Assembly (NCBI RefSeq): GCF_008180415.1
Contig: NZ_VTEI01000001.1
Location: 77,058 to 141,057, forward strand
DNA length: 64,000 nt
DNA from: Rossellomorea vietnamensis
GTDB taxonomy: Bacteria > Bacillota > Bacilli > Bacillales > Bacillaceae_B
Reading direction: 5' to 3'
The notes beneath the pieces were generated by a model, which saw only the letters and a list, made by a program, of their open reading frames with translations, was not told where the DNA came from and made no database searches. The position numbers and the translations under genes are program-made. Shown here one piece after another: positions 1 through 9,515 of this stretch. Each line of letters begins with the position of its first letter. Positions within the stretch are counted from its first letter, which is position 1.

Positions 1-105
1 CAGCCCCGACAGGCAAATGTTCTCAAGAGAAAAAAAGGCGGGTTTACATTTTTTTGAGTTTAACCGCCTTAGGAAGGAGCAGCGCTGGATCAAGCACCTT
101 TAACT
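1..105 (+). repeat. Family B repeat, truncated by the window edge
   Basis: The first bases match the interior of the B elements found at 7749, 23835 and 27446 (CAGCCCCGACAGGCAAATG followed by an A-rich spacer). The right half is degenerate, ending in a remnant of the terminal GCGCTGG motif. It lies downstream of hemW, where B. subtilis has hrcA. Confidence 0.6.
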
Positions 106-138
106 TCAATTAACCGTTTAAATTGCTGTTTTAAAAAT

Positions 139-241
139 AATGGATTTCCGCTCCAGGTGCGCGACTCCGCGGGGCGTGCGGTGAGCCTTTCCTGCTAGTC
201 CCTCAGGAGGTCTCACGCCTTCCGCTCCAATCCTTCTACGT
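139..241 (+). repeat. Family A intergenic repeat, internally deleted
   Basis: The segment has the family A ends (TTTCCGCTCCAGGTGCG at the left, CGCCTTCCGCTCCAATCC at the right) and the GACTCCGCGGGGCG core. It lacks the central part seen in the full copy at 21240. No ORF with a ribosome binding site lies in it. Confidence 0.7.
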
Positions 242-288
242 AAGAGGGGGAAATAAATAAGCATTTAATAGCTGCAATTTTTTAGAAA

Positions 289-411
289 AGCTGTTTTCAC
301 AAAGCTGCTCTCTTCTTTCTAGCTTACCAAGATGCTTCCAATGAATGATGACGTCATTTTACGGAATGAACCTCATATCAAATAGCAACAAAGTTTACGA
401 AAAGAGCCTCT
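289..411 (-). repeat. Family C intergenic repeat, partial
   Basis: Read on the minus strand it begins with GGCTCTTTTCGTAAACTTTG and TTGCTATTTGATA. This matches the left part of the plus-strand copy at 20588. The distal part is divergent. Confidence 0.6.
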
Positions 412-466
412 AAACAATACCCTTACAATACGCCAGCAGGTTATAGCCTGTTTTTACTCTAATACT

Positions 467-1609
467 TTATATCACTCCCAAAAAGGCCTGGAAGACTTCG
501 TTGCCAAGGAACTTTCCTTTTTGGGTTAAACGGATATATGAATTTTCGACAGTCAGCAATTCCTTCTTCACCATTTCTTCGACCGCTTCCTTGAAGACCG
601 TCATCGGGCTCTCTCCGAACTTTTCTGTAAATCGGGCTACAGATACTCCTTCTGTCTTGCGCAGACCCAGGAACATTTCTTCTTCCATCTTTTCAGCTTT
701 CGTTTGTTCATGGCTCTCAATAATCGGCAGCTTTCCGTCAGCCAGGGGCTCCATATATTTTTTCAAGGGACCGAAATTGCTATACCGGTTTCCCTCGGCA
801 TATCCATGAGCACCCGCTCCAAAACCGTAGTATTCTTCATTATCCCAATAAACAAGATTATGCTTGCTCTCATATCCCTTTTTGGCAAAGTTGCTGATTT
901 CATATTGATTGATCCCTGCAGCCTGCATTTCTTCCATCAATATACTGTACATTTCTGCTTCCGTTTCTTGTGGAGGCAAAGACAATTTTCCTTTTCTCAT
1001 TAAATTATAAAATACCGTTTTCGGTTCGATAATGAGAGAATATCCTGAGTAATGAGGAAGATCGAATTCTAAAGCCGTCCTCAGAGTGTGCTTAAAGTCC
1101 TCAACTGTCTGCCCAGGCAAGGCATAAATCAAGTCAATGCTGATATTGTCAAACCCTGCTTTCCTGGCGGCATCGATGGAAGTGTATACATCCTTGCTTC
1201 TATGATTCCTGCCGATCCTTTCAAGCAGGTCATCATTAAAGGACTGAACTCCAAAGCTTAAACGATTCACACCATGATCATGCAGCACTTCCAATTTATC
1301 GCTGGTCAAATCACCTGGATTAGCTTCGAAAGTAAACTCTACCTCATCCTTTGAGTATGGAAGGGATGCATTGATGCTTTTACAAAAAACCTCGAGCTGC
1401 GATGCATTTAAGGCTGTCGGTGTTCCTCCTCCAACAAAAATCGTCGACAATTTCTCTGAAGGGTATTTTTCAATTCCCATTTTCATTTCTTTATCTAACG
1501 AAGCCAAATAGTCGTCCACCGGCTGCCCCTTCATAAACACCTTGTTAAAATCACAATAATGGCAGATATGGTGGCAGAAGGGAATATGAATATATGCTGA
1601 ACGTATCAT
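467..1609 (-). CDS. hemW: HemW, heme chaperone of the radical SAM family
   Basis: This 380-residue protein belongs to the HemN/HemW radical SAM family. The 4Fe-4S motif CxxxCxxC is at C12, C16 and C19, followed by the GGGTPT SAM-binding motif near residue 63. The residue two after the third cysteine is Phe rather than Cys. This is the HemW pattern (heme binding and delivery) and not the coproporphyrinogen dehydrogenase pattern. I place the start at the ATG at 1609, because AAAGGTAGTG precedes it at good distance. An upstream in-frame extension of 24 residues has no family similarity. It follows lepA in the same direction, as in B. subtilis, where this gene was named hemN. Confidence 0.93.
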   Translation of the reverse strand: MIRSAYIHIPFCHHICHYCDFNKVFMKGQPVDDYLASLDKEMKMGIEKYPSEKLSTIFVGGGTPTALNASQLEVFCKSINASLPYSKDEVEFTFEANPGDLTSDKLEVLHDHGVNRLSFGVQSFNDDLLERIGRNHRSKDVYTSIDAARKAGFDNISIDLIYALPGQTVEDFKHTLRTALEFDLPHYSGYSLIIEPKTVFYNLMRKGKLSLPPQETEAEMYSILMEEMQAAGINQYEISNFAKKGYESKHNLVYWDNEEYYGFGAGAHGYAEGNRYSNFGPLKKYMEPLADGKLPIIESHEQTKAEKMEEEMFLGLRKTEGVSVARFTEKFGESPMTVFKEAVEEMVKKELLTVENSYIRLTQKGKFLGNEVFQAFLGVI

Positions 1610-1725
1610 GTTTTCACTACCTTTATTAAATCCCGATAGAGAAAGGGGGGGCCTGCTCTGAACACAAGCAATCCCCCCCATTTGTCTTATTAATAATCGA
1701 GATCTAGAATTTTTAGTTAAAAATC

Positions 1726-3561
1726 TTACTTAGAGCCGCCGTCGTCATCCATTTTCAGGACGGCCATGAACGCCTCTTGAGGAACTTCAACAGAACCAAC
1801 CTGCTTCATTCGCTTCTTACCTTCTTTTTGCTTTTCAAGAAGCTTACGTTTACGTGAAATGTCTCCACCGTAACACTTAGCGAGTACGTTCTTACGGATG
1901 GCTTTGATCGTGGAGCGAGCCACGATTTTCTGGCCGATTGCTGCTTGAATAGGAACCTCAAACTGCTGTCTCGGGATGAGTTCCTTTAACTTATCAACAA
2001 TAATCTTTCCTCTATCATACGCAAAGTCTCTATGGACGATGAAGCTTAAAGCATCAACCTGCTCTGCATTCAAAAGAATATCCATTTTCACAAGTTTGGA
2101 TTCTTTATAGCCTATGAGTTCATAATCAAATGAAGCATATCCTTTAGTACCTGATTTCAACTGATCAAAGAAATCATAGACGATTTCAGCCAAAGGGATT
2201 TCATACACAATGTTAACGCGGGTTTCATCCATATACTGCATATCGATGAAATTTCCCCGTTTGCCCTGGCATAATTCCATGACAGCTCCAACATAGTCAT
2301 TCGGCACCATCATTGTGGCTTTAACATAAGGTTCCTCAACACTCTCGACCTTTTGCGGGTCAGGCATCATGGAAGGATTATCGACCTTAAGCTCTTCGCC
2401 ATCTGTCAGCAGCACATTGTAAATAACACTTGGGGCAGTTGTAATTAAATCGATCTTGAATTCGCGTTCAATACGTTCCTGGATGATCTCCATATGGAGC
2501 AGTCCAAGGAATCCACATCTGAAACCAAATCCAAGTGCCTGAGATGTTTCCGGCTCATACTGAAGGGCTGAGTCATTAAGCTCCAGTCTTTCCAAGGCTT
2601 CACGAAGGTCATTGTACTTTGCCGAATCAATCGGATACAATCCGCAATAAACCATCGGATTAAGCCTTCTGTATCCAGGAAGAGCCTTATCTGCAGGGTT
2701 CTTCGCGCCTGTAATGGTATCACCGACACGTGTGTCCCCAACATTCTTAATGGCAGCCGTTAAGTATCCTACATCTCCGACAGTCAATTCTTTAGTAGAA
2801 GTCGCTTTTGGAGTGAACACTCCCACATCATTGACTTCGAATTCCTTGCCGGTTGCCATCATCTTGATCTTGTCGCCGACCTTCACTGAACCTTCCATAA
2901 CACGGATATAAGCAACGACTCCCCGATAAGAATCATATAGAGAATCAAAGATCAGAGCCTGCAGAGGCTTATCTGGATCCCCTGTTGGCGCAGGAACCTT
3001 TTCAACTACCTGCTCAAGGATATCCTCAATGCCGATTCCCGCTTTTGCTGAAGCAAGGACTGCTTCAGATGCATCCAACCCGATGACATCTTCCACTTCC
3101 TGCCTTACGCGTTCCGGGTCTGCTGCTGGAAGGTCAATTTTATTGATGACCGGCAGAATTTCCAGGTTGTTATCTAGTGCCAGGTAAACATTGGCAAGCG
3201 TCTGGGCTTCAATTCCTTGGGCCGCATCGACGACAAGAACTGCACCTTCGCATGCTGCCAAGCTTCGGGATACTTCATAGGTAAAATCGACGTGGCCAGG
3301 TGTATCAATCAAATGGAAGATATATTCTTCCCCATCTTTTGCCTGATATTTTAGTTGAACAGAATTCAGCTTGATTGTAATTCCACGTTCCCTTTCCAGG
3401 TCCATTGAATCAAGCAGCTGCTCTTTCATTTCTCTGGCAGTCAATGCCTTTGTTTTCTCAAGAATTCTATCTGCCAAAGTAGATTTTCCATGATCTATGT
3501 GAGCAATGATAGAAAAGTTACGTATTTTCTGTTGTCGTTTTAATTTTTCCTCACGGTTCAT
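1726..3561 (-). CDS. lepA: Elongation factor 4 (LepA), ribosome-associated GTPase
   Basis: The 611-residue product is LepA/EF4, a translational GTPase that acts on stalled or back-translocated ribosomes. The G1 motif AHIDHGKST is near the N-terminus. The G2 region (RERGITIK), G3 (DTPGHVDF) and G4 (NKID) follow in order, and the long C-terminal domain ends in basic residues typical of the family. The ribosome binding site decides the start. AGGAG lies nine bases before the ATG at 3561 and abuts an in-frame TTG three codons upstream, which is therefore unlikely. hemW lies 116 bp downstream and is probably co-transcribed. Confidence 0.97.
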   Translation of the reverse strand: MNREEKLKRQQKIRNFSIIAHIDHGKSTLADRILEKTKALTAREMKEQLLDSMDLERERGITIKLNSVQLKYQAKDGEEYIFHLIDTPGHVDFTYEVSRSLAACEGAVLVVDAAQGIEAQTLANVYLALDNNLEILPVINKIDLPAADPERVRQEVEDVIGLDASEAVLASAKAGIGIEDILEQVVEKVPAPTGDPDKPLQALIFDSLYDSYRGVVAYIRVMEGSVKVGDKIKMMATGKEFEVNDVGVFTPKATSTKELTVGDVGYLTAAIKNVGDTRVGDTITGAKNPADKALPGYRRLNPMVYCGLYPIDSAKYNDLREALERLELNDSALQYEPETSQALGFGFRCGFLGLLHMEIIQERIEREFKIDLITTAPSVIYNVLLTDGEELKVDNPSMMPDPQKVESVEEPYVKATMMVPNDYVGAVMELCQGKRGNFIDMQYMDETRVNIVYEIPLAEIVYDFFDQLKSGTKGYASFDYELIGYKESKLVKMDILLNAEQVDALSFIVHRDFAYDRGKIIVDKLKELIPRQQFEVPIQAAIGQKIVARSTIKAIRKNVLAKCYGGDISRKRKLLEKQKEGKKRMKQVGSVEVPQEAFMAVLKMDDDGGSK

Positions 3562-3654
3562 TACTTTCAACTCCTGTTAATCGACGCATGTACACTATTT
3601 TGAATTATATCAGTACACATAGCAATATTCAATCATAACCATGAGAGTGCTTGG

Positions 3655-3925
3655 AAATGTGGCAGTCAGGTGGTTTTGTACCCGGCACGGAGTTTTCTCG
3701 TATCCTAGTATCACCGCTGGATGCTTTCAGGTTCAGCGGTGGTCTCTAGAGTATTCCCTTGAGATTCTGGTAGAGCCTATTCCATGACTCCCCCGAGGGA
3801 TACCTGCGGCTCTGTTTTGTCCTTCTGGTTTCTCTCATAACGTGCACTATGTACACCTGCAACACTTTGCGTCTAAGTGCCCTCTAAAGTTCTTCTTGAG
3901 AGCCGAACAGATCCCCGCTTTTCTG
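3655..3925. other. Unidentified GC-rich folded segment between yqxA and lepA
   Basis: This stretch is richer in GC than its surroundings and carries no ORF with a ribosome binding site. It holds several strong dyads. On the plus strand, CACCGCTG pairs with CAGCGGTG around a 14-base loop (about 3711-3740). On the minus strand, CGGCTCT near the 5' side can pair with AGAGCCG about 90 bases later. It sits upstream of lepA on the lepA strand, after the yqxA terminator. It could be a structured RNA, an untranslated leader or the end of a decayed mobile element. I could not match it to a known family. Confidence 0.4.
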
Positions 3926-3956
3926 CACAAGTCAAAAAAATCATTTCTAAACAAGA

Positions 3957-3976
3957 AAAAAGACGCCGCAGCGCCC
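3957..3976 (-). terminator. Rho-independent terminator after yqxA
   Basis: On the minus strand a five-pair stem (one pair is G-U) with a TGCG tetraloop is followed by six Ts, just after the yqxA stop. Confidence 0.6.
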
Positions 3977-3982
3977 TTAATT

Positions 3983-4318
3983 TCATATCAACGATGAAAC
4001 AAATTCGACTGTCTTTTCAGTAATGCTTTTCACTGCCCCTGCTACAGATTTCCCTATTTCCGAAAAAAAATTAAAGCTTTTCATTTCCTCGAGCTTCTTT
4101 TTTTTCTCGGTAATAGAGGCACTTCCCATTTCCTGCCCTAAGAGGGAGGCCTCGATATTCCCTGTCTCGTCTTCCGATATTGTCAGTGGTGTACCAAACC
4201 CATCCTGGTCATACCCCTTCATATCCCTGATCCCGTCATTTGCTTTCTGCATTCCGATTAGAACTCCGACGAATAGTATGGAAACCAGCAGTATGCTTTT
4301 CAGTACGAATCCTCTCAT
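3983..4318 (-). CDS. yqxA: YqxA-like membrane-anchored protein (DUF3679)
   Basis: This 111-residue protein has one N-terminal membrane segment (about residues 4-22), a short acidic middle and an amphipathic lysine-rich C-terminal half. Its function is unknown. I assign it to the YqxA/DUF3679 family from its size, its topology and its place between spoIIP and lepA, which is the position of yqxA in B. subtilis. The start is the ATG at 4318, nine bases after AGAGG. An ATG three codons upstream overlaps that ribosome binding site. It lies 25 bp after spoIIP and is probably in the same transcript. Confidence 0.75.
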   Translation of the reverse strand: MRGFVLKSILLVSILFVGVLIGMQKANDGIRDMKGYDQDGFGTPLTISEDETGNIEASLLGQEMGSASITEKKKKLEEMKSFNFFSEIGKSVAGAVKSITEKTVEFVSSLI

Positions 4319-4343
4319 TTTGTTCATCCTCTTCTAATATTGA

Positions 4344-5549
4344 TCATTGACTGGACGCAGGAGCTGAAATGACATGTCCGACTTTATCTGCCTGCCAGTA
4401 ATATTCCGAGAACACATCAGCCAATGCCGCGGACGACCGGTTCAGCTCCTCAAAGGTATTATCAACTCCCCCGAACTCCACCAGCAGAGAATTGCCGGTC
4501 AGATCCTGATTGAACTTTCCATTGGTCCCGCTGCCTTTTTTAACGAAAACCCCTCTGGAAATTCCCTTATACTTTGAATCAAGCTGGTTATGAAGTTCAG
4601 TTGCAATCTTGAGATTTTTTTCATAGTTCGGATGTTCTGCTCCAACTACAAATGCTAGTTTTGCGTATGGCTGGCCATTGATGCTGGCAGTGGTGATATC
4701 CTTTCTTTGTGAATCTCTGTGGATATCAATCAGATAGATCAAATCCTTATTTCCTGCCATCGCTGCTTGTGCGACCGGCCGGGATTCCTGATAGGCATAC
4801 CAATAATCGAGCCCTTTCTTATCCAGGTTCGCTATAACATCCGTTTTGTCTATCATTGTGCCGATACCCCTGTTTTCCAGTTCTTCTTTTAATTTATCTC
4901 CAACTTTCGTGACATTTATTTGCGAATGATGAGCTAAATTGGGATTTGTTACATCTTTTAGGTAAGGAAGATAAGATTCCCTTGTGTGTGTGAAGTAGAG
5001 ATACACTGTTTTCTTATCGCCAGTTGTCTGGCCCTTGTTATCCGGATTATCACTGGAAGAAGGATTTTCTATTTTTTCCGTGTTCTGCAGCTGCGCATCA
5101 TTTTCTGAATTAAGCGCTTCAGCCGGCGGGACGGATTCATAAGGCATATTTGTAAAATCAGTACCTTCCCCTGCAACCAGAATTTCTGAGTCGAATATTG
5201 AAAAGCCAGGAAGCTCCCTTCCGAGAAAACTACGGGGATCTTCGAAACTGACATTGGTAGCCAGCCTGAAAATCAGATTGGACATGGAAGGCAGCTCTTC
5301 TTCCGCCGGGTCTGCCGCCTTGAACGCCCGGTTTTCCATAGTGAAAAGATTATATAACATCGCTCCAGAAACATTTTCAGCTGCATGATTCACAGAACTT
5401 GAGCTGATCCTGTATTCAGGCTTGAGCGATGTGAGTATACCCGATAAAGAAAAAATCGAAAGAAGGCCAAAAACAAACGCCAGGATCCCCTTAACTATTG
5501 TCGATAGATTCACTGCTACAACATAATTGGACGACTTATACGACTTCAT
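4344..5549 (-). CDS. spoIIP: Stage II sporulation protein P, septal peptidoglycan hydrolase
   Basis: This 401-residue protein is SpoIIP, the amidase/endopeptidase of the DMP complex (SpoIID, SpoIIM, SpoIIP) that thins septal peptidoglycan and drives engulfment. A membrane anchor spans about residues 18-40. A low-complexity linker follows. The catalytic domain starts near residue 180 with the family signature THTRES at 187-192 and a later DIHRD motif, both expected to contribute zinc ligands. GGAAGGGTGG before the ATG supports the start. In B. subtilis it is made under sigma-E. gpr lies upstream with its own terminator. Confidence 0.95.
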   Translation of the reverse strand: MKSYKSSNYVVAVNLSTIVKGILAFVFGLLSIFSLSGILTSLKPEYRISSSSVNHAAENVSGAMLYNLFTMENRAFKAADPAEEELPSMSNLIFRLATNVSFEDPRSFLGRELPGFSIFDSEILVAGEGTDFTNMPYESVPPAEALNSENDAQLQNTEKIENPSSSDNPDNKGQTTGDKKTVYLYFTHTRESYLPYLKDVTNPNLAHHSQINVTKVGDKLKEELENRGIGTMIDKTDVIANLDKKGLDYWYAYQESRPVAQAAMAGNKDLIYLIDIHRDSQRKDITTASINGQPYAKLAFVVGAEHPNYEKNLKIATELHNQLDSKYKGISRGVFVKKGSGTNGKFNQDLTGNSLLVEFGGVDNTFEELNRSSAALADVFSEYYWQADKVGHVISAPASSQ

Positions 5550-5811
5550 TATTCCACCCTTCCTTCTCGACTCTAGTACAAAATATGATAGAGATAGAAA
5601 AAGTAGAACCGGAAAATAGATGCTCGGAGAAAAGCAGATTTTAATGCAGGGAGTATCTTGAAGCCTATAGATCCAGGGCGAAATTGACTAACATATTGAT
5701 TTTCACCACTAATCAAGGGACATCTTTCCTTATGATATACAATACTGCCGCCGCCAGGGACATCATTTTCTCTTTGAGTTCAACTGGATATAGTTCTCAA
5801 TTAAAAAGCAA
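5550..5811. other. Intergenic region between gpr and spoIIP
   Basis: I see no ORF with a ribosome binding site and none of the repeat families here. It must hold the spoIIP promoter, but no convincing sigma-E box stood out by eye. Confidence 0.4.
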
Positions 5812-5843
5812 CTAAAAAAGCACAAGCCAAAGGGCTTATGCTT
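5812..5843 (-). terminator. Terminator after gpr
   Basis: On the minus strand CATAAGCCC pairs with GGCTTGTG around a short loop. Six Ts follow (A-tract 5814-5819). Confidence 0.85.
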
Positions 5844-5849
5844 ATACGT

Positions 5850-6980
5850 TCAATGAGTTTTAAATCCTGTATCCCCTTGATTCACGGCTTGATGCAGCGC
5901 CGCATTCAATCCGCTTGCCACGAGGTTGGCCATGTCTTCTATGAAAACATCCACTTCTTTAGGGGTCACCATCAAGTTGTGTCCGATCGGCGCAAGCACT
6001 TCATGGATGAGCTTTCTTTTCTCTTCATCTTCAAGAGTGCCGACTATCCCAAGGAATGTTTTTCTATGGTGTTCTTCAGGCAGGTCTTCCTCTGTCAGTT
6101 TTCTTCTTTCGCCGAATGTCATGCCGGCTGGTGAAAGGGCACGGGATGGTTTATCTCCTTCTTTTAACTCTTTGCCAAAATGCTTAAGGAGAAAATCGAC
6201 GGTGTCGCTTACGATGGTCACAGCATCCACAACGGTTGGAATGCCAATCGCAAAAACCGGGACTCCAAGGGTCTCTTCATCAAGCCCTTTCCGTTTATTT
6301 CCGACCCCTGAACCCGGGTGGATGCCTGTATCGGAAATCTGGATAGTAGAGTTGACTCTTTCGATAGAACGGGATGCCAGTGCATCAATCGCAATAACGA
6401 AGTCCGGTTTTGATTTTTCAACGACACCAAAAATGATATCGCTCGTCTCGATGCCAGTAAGGCCCATTACCCCTGGTGCAAGTGCTGACACCGGCCGATA
6501 CCCTTCCCGAACAGATTCAGGCTGAAGCTCAAATAAATGGCGAGTTATAATCAAATTTTCACAAACCAGCGGACCAAGTGCATCTGGTGTTACATTCCAG
6601 TTTCCCAGCCCGACAATCAAGCAGCTGGCATCCGGACTAATTCCTTTATTCTTTAAAAAAGAACTGAATTCTTTTGCAAACACCTCTTCAACCTTCTGCT
6701 GAAGATCTGCCTGGCTCTGCCTGATACTATGTGCCTCCAGCGTTAAATAGTTCCCGGCTTTTTTTCCGAGTAATTCTTCGCCTTCTTCTGTTATGGTCAC
6801 ATGGGAGACACTGATACCATCAATTTCACGTTCATTGACGATGACACCATTTAACCCGGAAGCCTCCTGTGCTTGATCGGCATCTTTACTCTTCTCTGCA
6901 AGCACCATCTCCCTTGCCTCCACAGCAAGGTCGGTTCTAATAGCGTATTTGCTTAGATCGACTGTTTGTTTTTCTTCCAT
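5850..6980 (-). CDS. gpr: GPR, germination protease for small acid-soluble spore proteins
   Basis: This 376-residue product is the spore protease that degrades DNA-protecting SASPs at germination (peptidase family A25). The N-terminus has the usual short propeptide of about 15 residues before the TDLAVEA segment, where self-processing occurs in known GPRs. The length agrees with B. subtilis GPR (368 residues). AAGGGGG before the ATG at 6980 supports the start. It is divergent from rpsT and is expected to be forespore-specific, with its own terminator. Confidence 0.96.
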   Translation of the reverse strand: MEEKQTVDLSKYAIRTDLAVEAREMVLAEKSKDADQAQEASGLNGVIVNEREIDGISVSHVTITEEGEELLGKKAGNYLTLEAHSIRQSQADLQQKVEEVFAKEFSSFLKNKGISPDASCLIVGLGNWNVTPDALGPLVCENLIITRHLFELQPESVREGYRPVSALAPGVMGLTGIETSDIIFGVVEKSKPDFVIAIDALASRSIERVNSTIQISDTGIHPGSGVGNKRKGLDEETLGVPVFAIGIPTVVDAVTIVSDTVDFLLKHFGKELKEGDKPSRALSPAGMTFGERRKLTEEDLPEEHHRKTFLGIVGTLEDEEKRKLIHEVLAPIGHNLMVTPKEVDVFIEDMANLVASGLNAALHQAVNQGDTGFKTH

Positions 6981-7182
6981 TCTTGACAGCCCCCTTGAAT
7001 TTTCTTCATATCACTATCTTGCGCCATAGAGGAACTTTCATTCATTCTATTATCTTTTTCAATCGAAGAGTATTGCAATATATACGGCGATTTGATAAAA
7101 TATCATTTGTTCTGATTAAATTTAGGAATTGTAAAAATCGAGTACAATATAATTCTCGATCGCTTTGTAGGAGGTGACAGGA

Positions 7183-7434
7183 ATGCCAAATATTAAATCT
7201 GCTATCAAACGCGTAAAAACGAACGAAGCAAAGAATGCACAAAACGTAACTGTAAAGTCAGCTATGCGTACTGCAGTTAAAAAAGCGGAAGCTGCTGCAC
7301 AAAACAACGATGATAACGCTAAAGCATTAGTTTCCGAAGCAGTTAAGCATTTAGATAAAGCAGCTCAAAAAGGTCTTATCCACAAAAACGCTGCTGATCG
7401 TTCAAAATCACGCTTAATGAAAAAAGTTAACTAA
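7183..7434 (+). CDS. rpsT: Ribosomal protein bS20
   Basis: This is an 83-residue, strongly basic small-subunit protein with the family start [12 protein letters not shown] and lysine-rich helices to the end. The ribosome binding site AGGAGGTGA fixes the start at ATG 7183. A GTG at 7174 lies inside that site. A TATAAT hexamer at 7148-7153 may be its -10 element, but I see no good -35 partner. Its plus-strand direction against flanking minus-strand genes matches B. subtilis (gpr, rpsT, holA). Confidence 0.96.
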   Translation: MPNIKSAIKRVKTNEAKNAQNVTVKSAMRTAVKKAEAAAQNNDDNAKALVSEAVKHLDKAAQKGLIHKNAADRSKSRLMKKVN

Positions 7435-7448
7435 TTTCTTTCACTTAA

Positions 7449-7485
7449 AAAACGATCTCTCATAACTGAGAGATCGTTTTTTATT
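7449..7485 (+). terminator. Terminator after rpsT
   Basis: A perfect 12-bp stem (AACGATCTCTCA with TGAGAGATCGTT) around a four-base loop is followed by a T run. Confidence 0.95.
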
Positions 7486-7576
7486 TGTTGAGTGATTCAC
7501 ACCCAAAAACAATGTCTACTGATTTCCACTCCAGGTGCGTGACTCCGCGGGGCGTGCGGTGAGCCTCCTCGGCTTC

Positions 7577-7725
7577 ATAAAAAGCGGAAGCGGCCGTTCA
7601 GCGACGTACAGATTTTAGGGCTCTCGCATGAGATAAAGGAATCACGAAGAGCGTAAGCGATTCGATGATGACTTATCGCAAGGAGAGAGACCGAAATCTG
7701 CTAGTCGCTGGCCGCTGAAGCTAGA
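7577..7725 (+). repeat. Family B element, long subtype
   Basis: It is inserted in the A repeat and has family B ends (GAAGCGGCC at the left and GGCCGCTGAAGC at the right). The 100-base interior differs from the short subtype. It is flanked by TTC on both sides, a possible 3-bp target duplication. Confidence 0.75.
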
Positions 7726-7748
7726 TTCGCCTGTGGGGTCTCACTGTC

Positions 7749-7872
7749 ACCAAAAGTGGAAGCACCTTGGTCAGGCCCGACAGGCAAATAACCTCAAGAG
7801 AAAAAAGGTGCTCTTTCCTTTTATTCTCTTGAGGTTATTTGACCCCGAGGGGCTAGGTGCTGGAACTAGACG
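7749..7872 (+). repeat. Family B element, short subtype
   Basis: It runs from AGTGGAAGCACC to GGTGCTGGAACTAGAC. Its central hairpin arms are AAATAACCTCAAGAG and CTCTTGAGGTTATTT, perfectly paired. It is the second insertion in the same family A copy. Confidence 0.85.
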
Positions 7873-8084
7873 CCCGCTAGTCCCGCAGGAGGTCACGCAC
7901 CTTCCGTTCCAATCAAATAATTGCTCGATTTTTTAGAATTAACAACTCTCCTTCATATTAATATGGATTGAAAGTGTATAGGAAATTGTGCGACAAATTT
8001 TGAAGAACAAAAAGTTCTGTCATTTGCTATTTAGGGTGCAATGTGTAATTGAACAAATTTACCAGCAAGAATACCGTTAAATCA

Positions 8085-8131
8085 TCAAAAAAGGAGTGGC
8101 AAAATCAATGCGATTTGACACTCCTTTTAGT
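8085..8131 (-). terminator. Terminator-like hairpin downstream of holA
   Basis: A long imperfect hairpin (AAAAGGAGTG with CACTCCTTTT, inner arms CAAAATC and GATTTG) has a six-base T run on the minus strand. It lies about 350 bp past the holA stop. Confidence 0.6.
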
Positions 8132-8187
8132 GTATTATTTTTATTTTGCACTCGAAAACAGAACCCGTTACTATTTTTTAGTCTTTT

Positions 8188-8310
8188 GAGTAAAATAAGG
8201 GGAATTTTCCCCTCTATTATTGCTATTTTCGCTGATATTTATTAGTTAAGGGGATTTTTACCCTTTAAGTTCCCTTAACAATGGTTTGGCGGATTTTCCG
8301 CCATGCCCAA
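8188..8310. repeat. Short palindrome array, locus 1
   Basis: Three AT-flanked dyads follow each other. They are AAGGGGAATTTTCCCC, a degenerate AAGGGGATTTTTACCCTT, and GGCGGATTTTCCGCC. The same type of unit recurs at 14995 and 62158. Confidence 0.6.
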
Positions 8311-8477
8311 CAGAGTCATAAAGGCAGTGAAAAAAATTCCTTTAACCTTTAAAGTAGCAATATACTGTAAAAGGCATTTCTTTTTGTAAAGAAATATAGC
8401 TTTTTTTAAATCTCAACTCCATGTTCAGTGAGGTGATGCTCGAATTCCGACTGCCAAGAGGAACATCCAAGCAATCC

Positions 8478-9515
8478 CTACCTCGCATTACTCAACGATT
8501 GTCCATGGAGTTTAAAGAGGAATAATTCTATGATCATTTCCTTCTTCTGGCGGCCGGTTTTCATTTCGAAATCTCCTTGGGCAAGCAGTTCTATGATCAC
8601 AGACAACTGCTCATCGGAAAAATGTTTCGCCTGGCCGGCTGCCAATTTTACCCTGAATGGATGGACACGCAGGAAGCCGGCTATCTTTTGCTGCCCGTAT
8701 CCCCTTCTAGCCAATTCTTTGACTTGATAGATCAGCCTGAACTGTCCGGAAAGGACTGCCAGGATTTTGATGGGTTCTTCATTTTGCTTTAACAAATCAT
8801 AATAGATCCTTAGAGCCTCTTCCGTCTTACGCTGAACCACTTTTTCGACAAGCGCAAAGATGTTCTGTTCCAGGGAGCGTGCAGTCAAGGCTTCTACGAC
8901 CGCTTCATCAATCCGATTTGTATCACTCGCATACAGGGAAAGTTTATCGATTTCTTTTGTCAGCATCATTAGATTGGTCCCCGCAAGAGCTACCAGGAGA
9001 TCGATGGCCACTTCATCAATCTGGACCATGTTTGCTGCACAGCGTTCCCTCACCCAGGTCTTCAATTCTTTTTCGTTCAATTTTTTGGCTTCGAGAACTT
9101 CTGCATCTTTCTTTAAAGATTTGGTGATTTTCTTCCGTTCATCGAGCTTTTCATACGGCGCAGAAATGATAAGAATTGTGTAAGGAGCTGGAGAGGAAAG
9201 GTACTGTTCAAATTTTTTAATGTTGTGCTCTACCTTTTCTTTTGTTTTCTCTGCCGTCAAAAAAACGGGATTATGTAATACAACAACACGCCGTTCCCCC
9301 ATGAAAGGAAAGGTCTCTGCATCCTCTATGGCTGTTTCCACAGGAGTTTCTTCCAGATCGTAGGAGGAGAAATTGAAATCCATTTCTTCCTCGGATACAG
9401 CATGTCCGACAATTTTTTGCTGCGTTTCATTTATTAAAAATGTTTCTTTGCCGTATAATAAATATATGCTGGCAAATTGTTTATTTTCAATTTTCTTCCA
9501 AATATCAATGACCAA
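8478..9515 (-). CDS. holA: DNA polymerase III delta subunit (YqeN)
   Basis: This 345-residue protein is the delta subunit of the clamp loader, which opens the sliding clamp during replication. The N-terminal LYGKET segment near residue 20 is the usual opening of the delta fold. As expected for delta there is no working P-loop. I choose a TTG start at 9515, giving the family-like N-terminus MVIDIW. GGAG lies nine bases before it. The ATG at 9530 has no ribosome binding site and would overlap that GGAG. It faces yqzM and ends about 1 kb from rpsT. Confidence 0.92.
   Translation of the reverse strand: MVIDIWKKIENKQFASIYLLYGKETFLINETQQKIVGHAVSEEEMDFNFSSYDLEETPVETAIEDAETFPFMGERRVVVLHNPVFLTAEKTKEKVEHNIKKFEQYLSSPAPYTILIISAPYEKLDERKKITKSLKKDAEVLEAKKLNEKELKTWVRERCAANMVQIDEVAIDLLVALAGTNLMMLTKEIDKLSLYASDTNRIDEAVVEALTARSLEQNIFALVEKVVQRKTEEALRIYYDLLKQNEEPIKILAVLSGQFRLIYQVKELARRGYGQQKIAGFLRVHPFRVKLAAGQAKHFSDEQLSVIIELLAQGDFEMKTGRQKKEMIIELFLFKLHGQSLSNAR

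Larger units (their letters stand above)
7516..7925 (+). repeat. Family A repeat interrupted by two family B elements
   Basis: The left part (TTTCCACTCCAGGTGCG through CCTCCTCGGCTTC) continues only after 7725 as GCCTGTGGGGTCTCAC. It then breaks again and resumes at 7873 as CCCGCTAGTCCCGCAGGAGG. Removing the two insertions restores a family A copy like that at 21240. It is a nested insertion with no coding potential. Confidence 0.85.

Noticed and set aside
3655..3925. TnpB or group II intron protein remnant in the folded segment
   Set aside because: Translations in all frames are broken by stops and show no zinc-finger or reverse transcriptase motifs, so a protein remnant is not supported.
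5838..6525. Plus-strand ORFs of 98 and 199 codons over gpr
   Set aside because: They lie antisense to gpr without ribosome binding sites. gpr has full-length family similarity.
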